From NCBI RefSeq assembly GCF_001638985.1, contig NW_017265137.1:1391054-1455053 (forward strand): a stretch of DNA of 64,000 nucleotides. Direction: 5' to 3'. Origin of the DNA: Phycomyces blakesleeanus NRRL 1555(-). Taxonomy: Eukaryota; Mucoromycota; Mucoromycetes; Mucorales; Phycomycetaceae. The translations under genes and the position numbers were made by a program. The notes beneath the pieces were generated by a model, which was not told the DNA's origin, did not search any database, and was given only the letters and a program-made list of their open reading frames with translations. Shown here piece by piece: positions 44,501-59,500 of this stretch. Position 1 is the stretch's first letter. The number at the start of each line of letters is the position of its first letter.

Positions 44501-47500
44501 AAGAGCAATCCACCTTACAGCTACTACATTTACTACATGTACGCTAATATGACTTCTCTCAACGAGTGGCGCCGCCAACGTGGTTTCAGTATGTGTTGTC
44601 TTTATAATTATATATACATATATAAAGTGGGTGTATTTTGTCTTATAAAATCTCTCTATCTCTCTCTTTTTAGATACGTTTGTGTTGAGACCTCATTGTG
44701 GTGAAGCAGGTGATACCGAACACTTGACAGCTGCATTTTTGACGTCGTTTGGTATTAGTCACGGTATCTTGTTGCGAAAGGTCCCTGCCTTGCAATATTT
44801 GTTTTACCTAGCCCAGATCCACATTGCCATGTCACCGCTGTCTAACAACGCACTGTTCCTCACATATGAAAGAAATCCTTTCCCACAATTCTTCCAGCGT
44901 GGTCTTAATGTGTCGCTGTCTACAGATGATCCACTTCAATTTCACTTTACAAAAGAACCTTTGATTGAAGAATACAGCGTAGCTGCTCAGATCTGGAAGT
45001 TGTCTTCGACAGACATGTGTGAGTTGGCTCGTAATTCGGTTATTCAGAGTGGCTGGGAAAACAAAATCAAGCAACACTGGATCGGAGAGTCTTGGAGTGA
45101 ACCGGGTGTGGCAGGTAACGACATGCAGAGAACCAATGTACCTGACATTCGAGTCAAGTTCCGCCACGACACTCTCACTCAAGAACTTAATGCTCTGCGT
45201 CGCTATGGCACCATGGATGGAAAATCAGCAGAGGAACAGCTCGAAGACTTGGAATCGGAGCCTAGTCAGCATGACATGGTAGGTCTGGCTGGAGTAACGG
45301 ATCCTATTCATCTCCAGCAAGATTTCATTCATGCACGCAATGATCCCCTTGATCCTTCCATGGGACAGTTTCCAGGGGCAGCCATGGTAGCAGAACGAGC
45401 TAAGAGAAAGACGCACAGCTGTCTTCATTAAACAATCAATCGAGTACATACATACATACAAAAAAATTATTTTATTTAGGAAAACATATATATATAAAGA
45501 TAAAATAAGCAATTTCAATACCCATTGATTGGTATTATACTTAAATATAATAATAATAATAGTAGTAGTAGAAGCTATAAGAACAAATATTTCAATTATG
45601 CTTATATATATGTGTGTATGTGTATGTGAGTATGAGTGTTCTTTAATAAATTCACTTTTACGATCTGAACAGTTTAAAGTCCGCCCATAGTTAATTTTCC
45701 TCTCTTATCATATCCTTTCCTATCCTTTCCTATCCTTTCCTTTCCTATTATTTTTTCTTTTCTTTTCTTTTTATTTTAATCGATTCATTATAATGGAGGG
45801 ACTTTCACTCGGACAACTATTTTCGCGCTCACAAGCAACACTTAATTCTCTTGATGAGACTCGACTTGCAAGTGTAGATCCTGCTTACCAACAGCTGGTC
45901 ATGGAGGCCATTGAACAACTTCAACAAGCAGATGCACTTGTGACGCGACTTGCTATTTTCAGTAGCAATGAGTTTCTTGATGACATTAATGCCAATGACC
46001 TCAGATTTCTACTCATTCCGGCTTACCTGGGTGAATTGATTCTCAAGCAAACCAATGGTGAACGTCGCAAAATACTTATTGATGCAAAGGTAACATTACT
46101 TTTTTTTATTGTTTGATTGTCGATATCTCGGTTTATATTAGTAATAGTAATAGGAGTAGTATATACTTTTGGATTTAGCTTTAATATTGCTATTATCTTC
46201 AAGAAAATCTTCTTTTCTTTTGTGTGGAGAGTGTCATTGTTTTTGATATCTACATACACAAATCAGTAAATATGTATATTATATATATGTACAAAGAAAA
46301 AAACGAAGAAACAAACCTCTCTTTCTCTTTCTGTATCTTTGCGAACGAACGAACGAATCAACCAACCAACCAACCAACCAACAAATAAATAAAAAACAAC
46401 AAAGGAAGCTTTCCATCGCTTCTTGTCGACATGCCAAGAGCATCAGTTGATCCAAAAACAAGACCTTGCTGACCTTGAAGCCAGCTTGGAAGACAAGCAA
46501 CGAGCCATTCCTGCTGCTCAACAACGCAACGAAAAAATTGCCCGCTACCGACGGGAAAAGGCTGCACGAGAAAAGCTTGTCCAGTTACGAGATCGTCTAC
46601 TTTTGAGTGAATCACGCCAGACAAAGGATGCCGAAGAAGACGATGACGATGTCGAGAGAGAGATCGTGATTGCATTGATTGACATTCACATTCTCAAATC
46701 GCTCGAACATCTGCACGCGATTCAGCAGGAGATGATGATGGTAAAGGAAATGGAAGCCATGCAAGATATCCGAATGCAAAAGCCCGGACAATCCACGACA
46801 GAAGACGATCGTGTGCCAACAGGTCTCAACAGTGCCTGGGGTCGGGACAAACCACTTCTGAGCAAGGAAGGCAGACCTTTACAACCATTTGTAATTACAA
46901 ACAAGAGACAGCAATTGACAGATCAGGTTTTCCGCCCGGGACACAATCTTCCTACAATGACAATCGATGAGTATCTTCAGCAAGAAATGGAGCAAGGCAA
47001 TATTATCAGTGGAGGGTAAGATCTCACAGTATATTTTCTTCTTCTTCTCTCTCTCTCTTTATGTGTGGTCTATATATAAGATTAAATATTATAATTCGTT
47101 ATTTTGTGAGACTAATTGATTGGTTTGTTGTGTAGTGGTAAAGAACCAGAAAAGCAGGAAGTTGATGATGAAAACGAGGATGCCGTTGATGCAGAAACCA
47201 TCAAGCAACGCAACTGGGACGAATTTAAAGAGGCTAATCCAAAAGGATGGGGTAACGTCTCAATTAACATGAATTACTTTCAGCTTTACTACTCAAGTAC
47301 TAATATATGTATTCATGCGTGTGTGTACTCTCTCTATCTATATTTCTTCTTTTAAAAAACAACAACAACAATATAGGAAACCGAGGCAACAAAGGTTAAG
47401 GGAGAATTAGTTGTAAATAAGAGAAAGAGAAAAGATTACTCCAGATCCTCTTTTTGAGAGTAACAGAGGAGTTATGTTTTGGAGAAGAAGGAAGAAGAAA

Positions 47501-50500
47501 AAGATGATTGCTTGTAACCGGATATTTTATTTAAAAAGATTCTGTTGAATACCAGTTTTCAGCTTACCAGTCTTCTTCAGAAACATCAAATACTTTATAG
47601 AATCACTGTATTTTTTTTTACTATTATTATAAATATGAAGGAATTAAGAAAGCTCTTTATACCAAACTTACAAGAACAAAAAAAAAACTACACATCTTAG
47701 CTGCATTTATGTATATTCCTCTTTTCAAGTTAATCTTTGGTATAATGTTTTAAAGACATTGATACTTATTTTGTGACTACACAGTCAAAGTACATGAAAG
47801 CTTTATACAAGTTATATGAAGTATATCAGATTTTGTAATATATACTTATAACGCTTTGTTTTGATAAAAGCCATTATTATCTTGATACTTCTTCATGCCA
47901 TATGTTTACAAAACCTGCCACCGCACAGCGTGAGTAATTCTTGGGGCACACACCTTTATGCCGGACATTTAAATAACATCTTTTGATGGTGGAAATAACG
48001 ATATTGTCATTTTTAAATATATTGATATCTCCATGAATATTGGTACGTTGCTGGTCTAAAAAGTACTGAAATGTAGCAATTAACTTTCTACATAACTTTT
48101 CTTAATGCAACAAAAACAAAAACAAAAACATCTTTTTTTGAGGTATACGTCCTGAGCGAAAGTGGGTATCAAATATGGGCTTTTCGGTGCAAATAGCTCA
48201 AATTTCATTAATAAATGTTTTTTAGAGTGAAAAAATTAGGTAATTTGATTGATATTTGAGTAATAGATGTCAAACAACGTTTAAACGGTGGATCGTAATG
48301 TATCTAATCAGGTTACTTATATATGTAAATAAACTTTACTTAACCAGTTTTGATATACGTCTGTTTCTCTATATTTAATTTGCTCATTTTGATCGAAATG
48401 ATCTTGATTCTTTTTTTATACCTATATCGAACTTTAGAAGATTTTTTTTGTTAAAAACATACTTTAAACAATCAAGAAAAACTTATAGAAAAATAAAGAA
48501 TATAAACTACATGATATCAAGGCAGGATCTTAAATGTTGGATGAGACACGAAATCTCATTCAACAGCAAATCAATTGATATAAAAGAAGGCTCTTTATTT
48601 TCTGCTTAATTTGTGCATGGTTATTTTGATAGCGTATCTTTTTTTTTGACTATTTTGATAATGTACCTTTGAATATTTATTTTTACGGCCAAGCCTAAAT
48701 GTAGGTTGAAGATGGTTATTTTGATACAAATATTTTATATTGATATAAACCCCCCCTATAAAACCACAAATGGTTTCAGAAGGATATAATAAATAATCAT
48801 CAACCTGAGAGATATATGTTAACGTAAAAACTATCTATCTATTTATCAATTTTTTCGGGTGTTTTATTTATAAGATTCTATCTAAAAAGTATATCCCAAA
48901 GAATACAAACTCTATGCGTATAAAATACATATATTTACAAAGAAGGATTGTTCTCAAGAATTGTATAACCAACAAGTCATAGCAAAAACAAAAGTGTACC
49001 ACTTCATATAGCTTTGTTTGTATTTCTTTTATATAATTTTTATTGAGAAAAAAAATGAATCTAATCTAAACCTTTGTGTGAATGATTGGCTAAAACAACG
49101 CCACTTCATATGAATTTTCTGAATTAGGCAGTGCGTTGCTTCTTTCCATGCTGGTTGTAGTAGTTCATAAATGCGCGCTTGTCTTCCATGCCCAAGTGTG
49201 TCTTTCGAAGTCTAGCCATTGTGCTTAAACTAGAAATCAACTGGCTACCAACCCAATCATCTGAGGCAGCAAAGGAAGAAAAGTCAGCCGACTGAGGGAT
49301 GCCGCTAAGAGAGCCCTTGGAAGCTGAGCAGGGTGTGTCTTCGTCTGAAAGCTGCTTAATAGTCATATAATTATAGAACTTTATTCAAGTATAATAGTTA
49401 GTTAGTTTTTTTTATACAGAAAAGATAACATTTTTAGTTATTCTATTATTACCTGCGAGCAGATGGATGCATAATGGAAAAACATATTTCCAACTGTATA
49501 GGAAGGAGGAAGGTTACTGTATTCGTACCTAGAGTTTTTGTAATGTTAGATCACTTTCACTAAAAGTTGTTCACAGCTACAACTTACTTGAATGCCATTC
49601 CATGAATTGCGATACCGCGATCTGTCGATTTGAAATCCTTAAATATGGGACTAAATTGAAGCAATGCGCGCCCATTAGAAGGAGTGCCCTACGGATTGAA
49701 TAAATAAATAAATAAATATCGGCTCTATTGCCTCTTTCATATGTAAGTACATACTTCGGGGAACACAATTACTGGTCCCCAGTGTTGTTCTTTGGCCTTT
49801 TTGGCCAGTTCTTTGAGGGTCCAAAGATCTTTTTTATCGACTCCTGCGTCTGCAGCTGACATGATAGGTGTACTTCCGCACAAACGGATGGCCTGCCACA
49901 GACTTACTCGGCACACTTTGTTCTCCACAGGAAAGATCTGTGTGAATACAGGATCCCATCTTAAATAAAATAAAATAAAAAAGTCAATTATTGTATATAC
50001 AAAGTTTTCTTAAGCAGCTTGAAACTATTGATCGCTTTTCACTAATTACCTGCAGGCGAGATAGAGAATATCAATATATGACGTCCAGTTGGATACAACA
50101 ATATCTCCCGAGCAAACATTGAATTGAGGTTTGGTAGAGTTTGTACCACGACTACAATATGTCATAATTAATAACCAAAAAAGAAAAGAAAATAGCCCCA
50201 AAGAAAGGGTATTGTTCTACGAAGAAATTACCCTTTTCGCAACGAGATAGTTTCAGTCTTTATGTAAAAGAATCCGCTGAAGAAAAGGACCAAGCGCAGC
50301 AAGAGGGCAGAGAAGAACCTTGTCCACAGCCTATGGGCAAAGGCTAAAGGGGACTAGAAAAATAATATTAAGAAATAAAAAAAAATTAACAAGTGTTGTA
50401 AATATAAAATAAACCTACTTACAAAAAGTGTGCCAAGAACTGGGACAAACAAGACATAGGCAAGCGTTATAATAGCCACAATGAGGAGTTTGACAATGCC

Positions 50501-53500
50501 TTGGATGGGACAAACAATGTAATGAACCACATTAGACATTGTGTGCAAAAGACTTGATTCAGTGCGCGGTGGCTAAGTTGGTTGTGAGTTTGTGGGATCT
50601 ACTATTGTTTAGCGAATGCTTACCACAGGAGGTAGGAATGGTTGGATGCCAGTTCCTGCATCCTAACATGAGAAGTTTTAGTAAATTGTAGGCTAGGAAT
50701 CATTTCACATACCCTCCAGCGTGAATACTTTTCCATTATGTACTGATCGGAAATAGAAAGAAGTAGAACTTATCGATTTATTTCACTGATACATACACGC
50801 CCACAAAAAGATCGGATAGCACAGGAAAGGAGGGGGATTATTGGATGTTTAACCACCGACCTAGGCGATCCTATCTCACACTCTCGAATATGCACTCTTC
50901 TTCTAATAGTTATGATCTTAATATACTATATTAAGATTGCATATAGATATCTTCTATTCAACTAACATCTTGTAGGCCATTAAAAAAAATAACAAAAAGT
51001 CGGCTTAAATCCATTGTTCTATCATAAAGGCCAACTCAATCTACGCAAGTTCAAGTTCAAGTACAAGTCCAGCTCGCCCCTCTTTTGGGATGACGTATCA
51101 TTCAAGCAGACGGGTCGGGACGCGCAAGCTTTCCCTTTTTGCTTGAACTCCACCCCTTATTTTTATTTTATTTTTTTATTTTTTCATCCATCACACATCA
51201 ACTATACATCATGGCACAGCTTATGGAAATCGACTTTGACATTCCCAAGTTTCTTTCTCAGGAAAGACACAAAGCACCTGCTAATCTCCAACATTATTTC
51301 TCAACATTTGAGGATCTTTACGAGCGCAAGTACGTGTCTCTATTTCTTTCTTTCTTTTCTTGCAAACCAGAATATAAATAAGAAAAAGAGGCAACTCGGT
51401 ATTATGTTCTATTAAAATCAGAGAAAGCTTATTAGTATTACAATAGGTTGTGGCATCAGTTGACCCTCAAGGTTCTAGAATTCTTCAAAGAACCTGCTTC
51501 AGGTCCTTTCCAGATTCCAATCTATCAGCAATTTGTAAGCCAATGGGAGAAACAGATCAACGCATTATCTCTTGTCTCTATTGCTCTCAAGGCAGCAACA
51601 CACTTCAAAGGTAACCGTTGGTCTTATTATAATAGAAATGACACGAATATCCGAAAATATAAAGAAAAGGGAGAAGAAGAAGAAGAAGAAAAAGGGCATG
51701 TTGACGTGTGTAGATATTCAACAAAAAAGTATATTTCTTTTATGTATATATATACAGATCCCAATGATGCTGTCGAATTCTTGGAAATATTGGTCACCAA
51801 AGTTGATAAACCTGACACCAAGGATGTTCACGTTCATGCTGTCATGGAAGCTGCCAATTTCAAGCTCAAACTTAACCAACTCGATCAAGTAAAAAAGGCC
51901 ATCGATAGTTCCGAAAAAACACTTGAGAGCCTCGATAGCGTTGATACTGCCATCTACGCAAGTTTCTACCGTGTTAGTGCTGCATACTACAAGGCAAAGG
52001 GAGAATATGCTGCTTATTACAAGAGCGCTCTGTTGTATCTTGCATGTGTAAATGTGGATGAGCTTTCAAATGAAGAGAAGGTAGAGAGAGCCTACGATCT
52101 GGCTATTGCTGCTCTCTTGGGCGAAATGATTTACAACTTTGGTGAATTGGTATGTATAAAAATTATCACTATAATATATAAGGAATCAAATTGATTACTC
52201 ATTTTTGGCCTTTCTGCTTTTTTTTTGCTGGGGGAAATCTTACATCGGTATCTAGTTGATGCATCCTGTTCTCGACGCACTGACCAACACTCAAAATGAT
52301 TGGCTTCGCTCTCTTCTCTTCGCTTTCAACAGCGGTGATATTGGAAAGTTTGAGGCACTCGCACCTCATTTTGCTAAATTGGTAGGTTTTCGTGATATAG
52401 ACAGAATGTATAAATGGTGAGGGTATAAGATTAATATGAACGTGGTTTTATAGCCTTTGTTGCAAGAGAATGCCGCTTCACTTAGTAGAAAGATTTGTTT
52501 GATGTCCTTGATCGAAGCTGTGTTCCGTCGTGCAGGCGATAGTAGAGATATTCCCTTTTCTGATATTGCAGCAGAAACTCGCCTTCCCGTAGAAGAGGTA
52601 TATAGATGGAATGAATAGATTTTTTGAAACTTTACAGAAAGGGAACAAAAGACTAATTATGGTGATTTTTATAATTGTATTCATATTAATAATAGGTCGA
52701 GCATTTGGTTATGAAAGCCTTGTCATTAAACTTGATCCGTGGCTCCATTGATCAAGTCGATCAAATTGTCACAGTTACTTGGGTCCAACCCCGTGTCTTG
52801 GATAAGGACCAGATTGATGGTATGAGACGACGATTGGAAGACTGGGATAACCAAGTCAAAAAGATCAGTGGTTTCTTGAGTGAGCAGGGTGGTGAGGTGT
52901 TTGCTCAGTAAAAAAAATACGACTAAAAGAGAATAATAAGTGTTTTTTATGAATAAATAAATATATATAAGAAAATAAAGCAATGGCTGATTATTGTATA
53001 ATCATATTTTGACAAGAGAGATAGTAAATCATTGGAAATATTGTTATGAATATATTGCAGGTTACATTATAAATCGGAATAAGAAAGAATTAATGTTTGG
53101 GTATTTGGAATCTTTTTGCAAGAAAGGGTTTTCTATAATGCGAAGTATGAGATGAAATATAGAATTTACAAAAAGTTTATAATTTGTGCAAAAGACAACA
53201 TAATTGATGCTAGGTGACTATGATAACTAGCGATATTTCTACAAAACAAGGCTATTACCATTTCAAATACGTCCCTGGAATATACGCCTAGTAAATGTCT
53301 CTTACATCACGATCGCTTCTTTATACTTTATCGCTACACTACACTACAATAACTTCAAAAACCAAAAGCAGAAGCCAAAAAAAATGCCTTTTTTTACTGT
53401 CTTTAGTTGAATCATTTCAAGTATTAATACTTCAAGGTGCATATATTTCTTATGATAAATTAAACGCGAATAATTTCTCTAAAGCTTTAAGAGAATGTTT

Positions 53501-56500
53501 TAATTACCACAGCTTAGTGTCCAGGATTTGCGTCTTGTTACAATAAAGCTTCATCGGTCTCAATTCTAATAAGCAAACAAATATAGGTTTTTGTATATAT
53601 CTAAATCGTTTTATTTACAAGTTAGCGCACAGTATAAACTTTCCGAAACATCTAAAAATAGTATAAACACCTGTTCGTATATTGTCTCCCTCTGTCTCAT
53701 TCTTTCTTTATATTTCATTACTCTTTACATGCTTTCGTTATACACCTCCGCAACCTTCCTTTTAGGGTTTTCGTCCATCTACTTTGCGAATCATGCCTAC
53801 GCTTTATCTAATCCTATTTTAAGCTGGGACATCGCATATGAAAAGGCAGATATCCTAATTGGCCAAATGACACTTGCCCAAAAGGTCAACATTACTACAG
53901 GAGTTGGGTGGATGGGTGGACCTTGTGTTGGGAATTCTGGAATGACCACAAATCCCGATTTTCCTGGGCTCTGTCTGCAGGATTCTCCGCTTGGTGTTCG
54001 ATTTGCAGATTTTGTGAGTTCTGGAGTTGCAGGCATCAATACAGCCGCATCATTCGATCGAAAGGCTATTCGGAACCGAGGCCAATATATGGGGAGAGAG
54101 TTTAGAGATAAAGGGATCAATGTCCAACTCGGTCCGTCAATGAACATGATGCGCACCCCAGAGTCTGGGAGAGCCTGGGAAGCATTTGGTGAAGATCCAT
54201 ATTTAGCTGGTGTAGCTTCTGCGGAGACAATTATTGGTATCCAAAGTCAAGGAGTGGTAAGATACAGATAGAATAGCCTCTATATCTCAGCCAGGCTTCT
54301 ATAATTCAATGATTAATGTATGTAAGATGATTTGAAATTGATAGATTGCAACAGCTAAGCATATAATTGGGAATGAGCAGGAATTTAACCGTGAAACGGT
54401 AAGTGAAAAATGCTTAATAATTAAAGTGGGTCTCTCTTTCTCTGATTTCTATACCATGTACACCAGCAATCGACAGAAATAGATGACAAGACTCTTCACG
54501 AGGTCTACTTGTGGCCCTTTGCGAGATCTGTAGAAGCCGGGGTAGCCTCTGTGATGTGTGGCTATAATAAGTTTGACAGTATCTGGGCGTGTGAAAACGA
54601 CCATGTTCTTAATAAGTTATTGAAAGACGAACTTGGCTTTAAGGGGTTTGTCCAAAGCGACTGGTCTGCTACACATTCAACATCTGACAGCGCCAATAAT
54701 GGGCTAGACATGACCATGCCAGGTATATAATTGCATCTAATTATACCCGAGAATAAAATGTGAAACGCACACTCATACCAAGCTTTCTATTACTTGGATA
54801 AATTGTAGGGGATATTACATTTCTCTCGGGAGATTCTTATTTCGGTGCAAATCTGACCAAGGCTGTTGGGGATGGCGAAGTGCCAGAAGAGCGCGTAAGT
54901 TTGCGATTAAACTTTAGAGGAAAATATTATGGTTGTATATGTCCACCTTTTTTTAATTAGTTCTTGGTTATATGTGTTAGGTAACTGACATGGCCCGCCG
55001 TATAGTGGCCGCATGGTACAAGCTAGGCCAGGATAATGTATAGTATTTACATACTTAAAATCTATGCAAGCAGTACTTGCAGATAGTAGCCTGTGGTTCT
55101 TGAGAACCTCTTCTCAAACTTTTATACTATTTTTAGAGTTTCCCTCAAGTTAATTTTGATAGCTTCCACCCAGAACTTGGGAAGCACGTCAATGTACAAG
55201 GTAGACACAGAAAATTGATTCGTTCAATGGGCTCTGCATCTACTGTACTACTCCGCAACGTAGACCAGATTCTACCTCTCTCTACAAGCCTGAATAAGAT
55301 AGCCATTATTGGCAGTGATGCTGGTCCTAACCCAAAGTAGGGACCCTCATTTAATAATATCTGTGTATATTTCGTATTGCATTATGATCAGTCTGTTTGC
55401 ATATTAACACACTATTTTTAGTGGTCGAAATGCATGCGTGGACCATGGATGCAATGTAGGAACACTTTCCCAAGGCTGGGGATCAGGTACATCTGACTTC
55501 CCTTATTTAGTCACCGTAAGTACCATCATATTTTTTTTAAAAAAAAATAAAGAGTTTGCCAAACTGAGAGTACGCTGTACATCGTTAATAGATATATTAA
55601 TAAATACTATGCTTGTCATTTTAAATGTATGTACACGTACACAGCCTTTGGAAGGAATCCACGATCGATCTGCTGATATAGATATTGCCTACAGTCTTGA
55701 TGACTGGAACATTAGCCTAGCTGCTGAATTGGCATCAGGAGCAGATGTAGCATTTGTGTTCGTAAACTCTGACTCGGGGGAAGCCTACATTACTGTCGAA
55801 GGGGCAATGGGTGACCGTAATGATACTTCTCTGTGGCACAATGGAAATGCTTTAGTAAGTAGACTTTGAACCTTTTGATTCGAGATATACTACATTTTCG
55901 ATTGTAATAACTAACAAGAACACACTGCTAACACAATGTATGTATTATCTTTAGGTTAATGCTGTTGCAGATACAAACCCAAATACTATTGTTGTCATTC
56001 ATGCTGTTGGTGCAGTTGATATGCCCTGGGTGAATCACAAGAACATTAAGGCTATCTTGTGGGCTGGACTTCCAGGACAGGAGTCTGGAAATGCATTGGC
56101 CGACGTTCTATTTGGAGACGTGAATCCATCAGGTCGCCTACCGTTTACTATAGCAAAGGCTAGAGGCGATTATGGGCCCAAGATTTCTTTCACGCAGACT
56201 GTAAGGCAAAAAAGAAATTAAGAAAAAATAGCTTTATATGCTTATATCTTTGGGTGTTATAATTTATATGTTCTAATGGTATACCTTGACGCTTTTCTGT
56301 CTTTTTATTTTATTTATTTGTTACAGGCTTCTTATGATGAGGGTATTTTAATTGGGCATCGTTGGTTTGACGAACACGATATCGAACCTCTGTTTGAATT
56401 TGGGTTTGGTCTTTCATACACTAAATTTTCTTACGGCCCACTTACTCTTCTGAAATACATTGACGATGAAGATACCAGAGTGTCTTGTTTTGTCACCATC

Positions 56501-59500
56501 AAGAACGTCGGTGAGCTTGCTGGTGCAGAGGTTGTCCAAGCCTATCTTCAGTTTCCAGAAATTGCCGATGAGCCTCCAAAGCTGTTGCGAGGATTTGAAA
56601 AAGTCTATCTTAAAACAAACCATCATGAACTGGTTGCTTTTGAGTTTGGAAAAACCGAACTTAGCTATTGGGATGTTGATTCTCAAGAATGGGTAATCCC
56701 ATCAGGCGAATATGTGCTTCATATTGGTTCCAGCAGTAGGGATATTAAACAGAACGCGACCTTTACTTTGGCTTAGAAAGCGCTTATAAACCTACAAATA
56801 CCTACTTTAACAGTAAAAAAAAATAAGCTTGTTTTTCTCTTTATCTATAAAATAGAGATCTTTATATATATATATATATATAGGCTAGAATATACTTTTG
56901 TGTTTATTGAATTTATAATATTATTCTTAAAAAAAAAAAAAAAAAAACATTTTGGATCAAGTGTCTTGTGTACTCCGTTTATCTTTTAGAGCTCATCTGT
57001 CACAGCACCCTCACTTGCACTCTTGACTGTCATTACATAGCGTGCCATAGCTCCCTTTGTATACTTTGGGGGCTTGGGCTTCCACCCAGTTTTACGCCTC
57101 AAGAGTTCTTCATCTGAGACGTGGATAGTCAATTCCTTGGTATTAGCATCAATAGTGATCTTGTCACCGTCGTTGATTAGTGCTATAGGTCCACCAACTT
57201 GAGCTTCTGGGCAAACGTGTCCAATGATGAATCCCTAGTACATGTTGTTGTTTTTATGATTTATAAAATCAATTTAATATATCTATATACTTATCTGTCA
57301 AATACTAGTTATTATATTACTTACATGAGAAGCTCCTGAGAATCGGCCGTCGGTGATCAAGGCTACATCCTTACCCAATCCAGCACCCATAATAGCAGCA
57401 GTAGGTTTTACTAAAAAAATATATATATTCAGGTTTGGTTTTCTCTTTTCTCAGCAAAAAGTTGGAAAAGTATATCTGATGCTTTCAATTAAATGATACC
57501 TACACATCTACAGTATACAATACAAATAAAATTCAATGCGATCAGAAATCGATACTTTTTTTTAAAAAAAAATTCAATATCCAAGTCAAACTGTTTACCT
57601 CTGGCATTCCGGGTCCACCCTTGGGTCCCTGATAGCGAATCACAACAACAGACCCTTTGGGAATCTTGTTTTTCTCCAAAGCCACAAAGATCTCATCTTC
57701 TTCATCAAATACACGCGCAACTCCTGTAAAGGCCAATCCTTCCTTTCCAGTGATCTTTGCTACAGCACCTTCTGGAGCGAGGTTGCCGCGCAGTACTGTA
57801 AGATGACCAGTTGGCTTGATTGGGTTTGTGAGAGGGTAGATTACGTCCTGTCCGGGCTTGAGTCCATCAACCCCAGCCAAATTCTCGGCCATGGTCTTTC
57901 CGGTTACAGTCATACATTCACCATGGATCATACCATTCTCGTACAAGTACTTGAGAACAGCTTGTATTTTACAGAATAGTGACACGTTAATCAGTTTACA
58001 GCACTTTTGAAGCATTTTTGTTGTTGTTGTTGATTTACCTGGTGTTCCACCTACATGGTGCAGGTCTTCCATCACATAACGTCCACTGAAAAAAAATGTA
58101 TAAATATAAATCTTTGTACAAAGTATATATTCTTAAAATATTTAAGGGACACCTTACCTGGGACGCAGGTTTGCCAAGAAAGGTGTCTTATCTGACACAG
58201 CTTGAATATCTTCCAGAGTAAGAGGAACTTCTGCTGCCTTGGCCATTGCTAGCATATGAAGAATGGCATTTGTAGAACCTAAGAAGAAGAAGAAAGAAGT
58301 TGTTTTATTTGTATAAATAGATGAAGATTCCGAACTATATTTAACTTACCACCCAAGACCATAATCAATGTCAATGCGTTTTCAAAAGACTTTGTGGTCA
58401 GGATGTCTCGAGGAGTGATGTTCTTCTCGAGCAAGTTTCGGATAGCAGCACCGACACGCAGGCACTCGTGTATTTTGAGAGGGTCCTCGGCAGGGACTGA
58501 TGAACTATAGGGTAAGGACATACCAAGGGCCTCAATAGCGCTAGACACTGTTCAGTAGTGAGAATTATGCACTTTTCTTTTTCTTTTCATTTTAAGGTTT
58601 ACTTACTGGTGTTTGCAGTAAACCTGTACAGATGTACATTATATTCAAGTCAAATTGGTTACTAAATAGTCTTTTTGCGGTCTCTTGCTCGATTCTCTTA
58701 CATTCCACCACAGGCTCCTGCACCAGGACAAGCATTGCGAATAATGTCTTTGCGTTCTTCTTCATTGATCTTGCCACTAATAAACTGCCCGTTGCACTCC
58801 AGAGCACTACCAATGTCAATCTCATTATTGGAGCAGTTTCCAAGAGTACGGTGTCCCTTTTTCATAGTTCCACCATAGATTACAATGGCTGGACGGTTCA
58901 GGCGAGAAATAGCAATCATGCAACCTGGCATGTTTTTGTCACAGCCTGGAATAGAAATATTGGCATCGTACCACAGAGCACTCATAACCTTTTGTGAGTG
59001 TATGAGTGGGTGTGTGGGTGTATGAGTGGGTGTGTGGGTGTATGAGTGGGTGTGTGGGTGTGTGGGTGTGTTTTTTTATGCATTAGTTCACGGGCTACAG
59101 CTTCATTCAAAAACCACAAACTTAGGTATATAACAAATTCTGTGGGACTTACAGTTTCAATTGAGTCGGCAATAATATCACGGCTGGGAAGTGAAAATGA
59201 CATGCCTGCACTTCCCATAGGAATAGCATCACTGACACCGATGGTGTTAAACTGGTAACCAACCAAGCCAGCCTTCCATACACCTTCCTTGACCTTGAGA
59301 GCCAAGTCATTGATATGCATGTTGCATGGGTTACCGTCATATCCACTTGAGTTGGTTAAGCGAAGTATTATTATTATTATTTTTGAAAAAAAAAAATAAG
59401 TAAAATAAAAATCACTATTGCTGACCACAATTGATAAAAAATGACTCATAGGTCTACTTACAAACTTGTGATACCAACTTGGGCCTTGCTCATGTCTTTG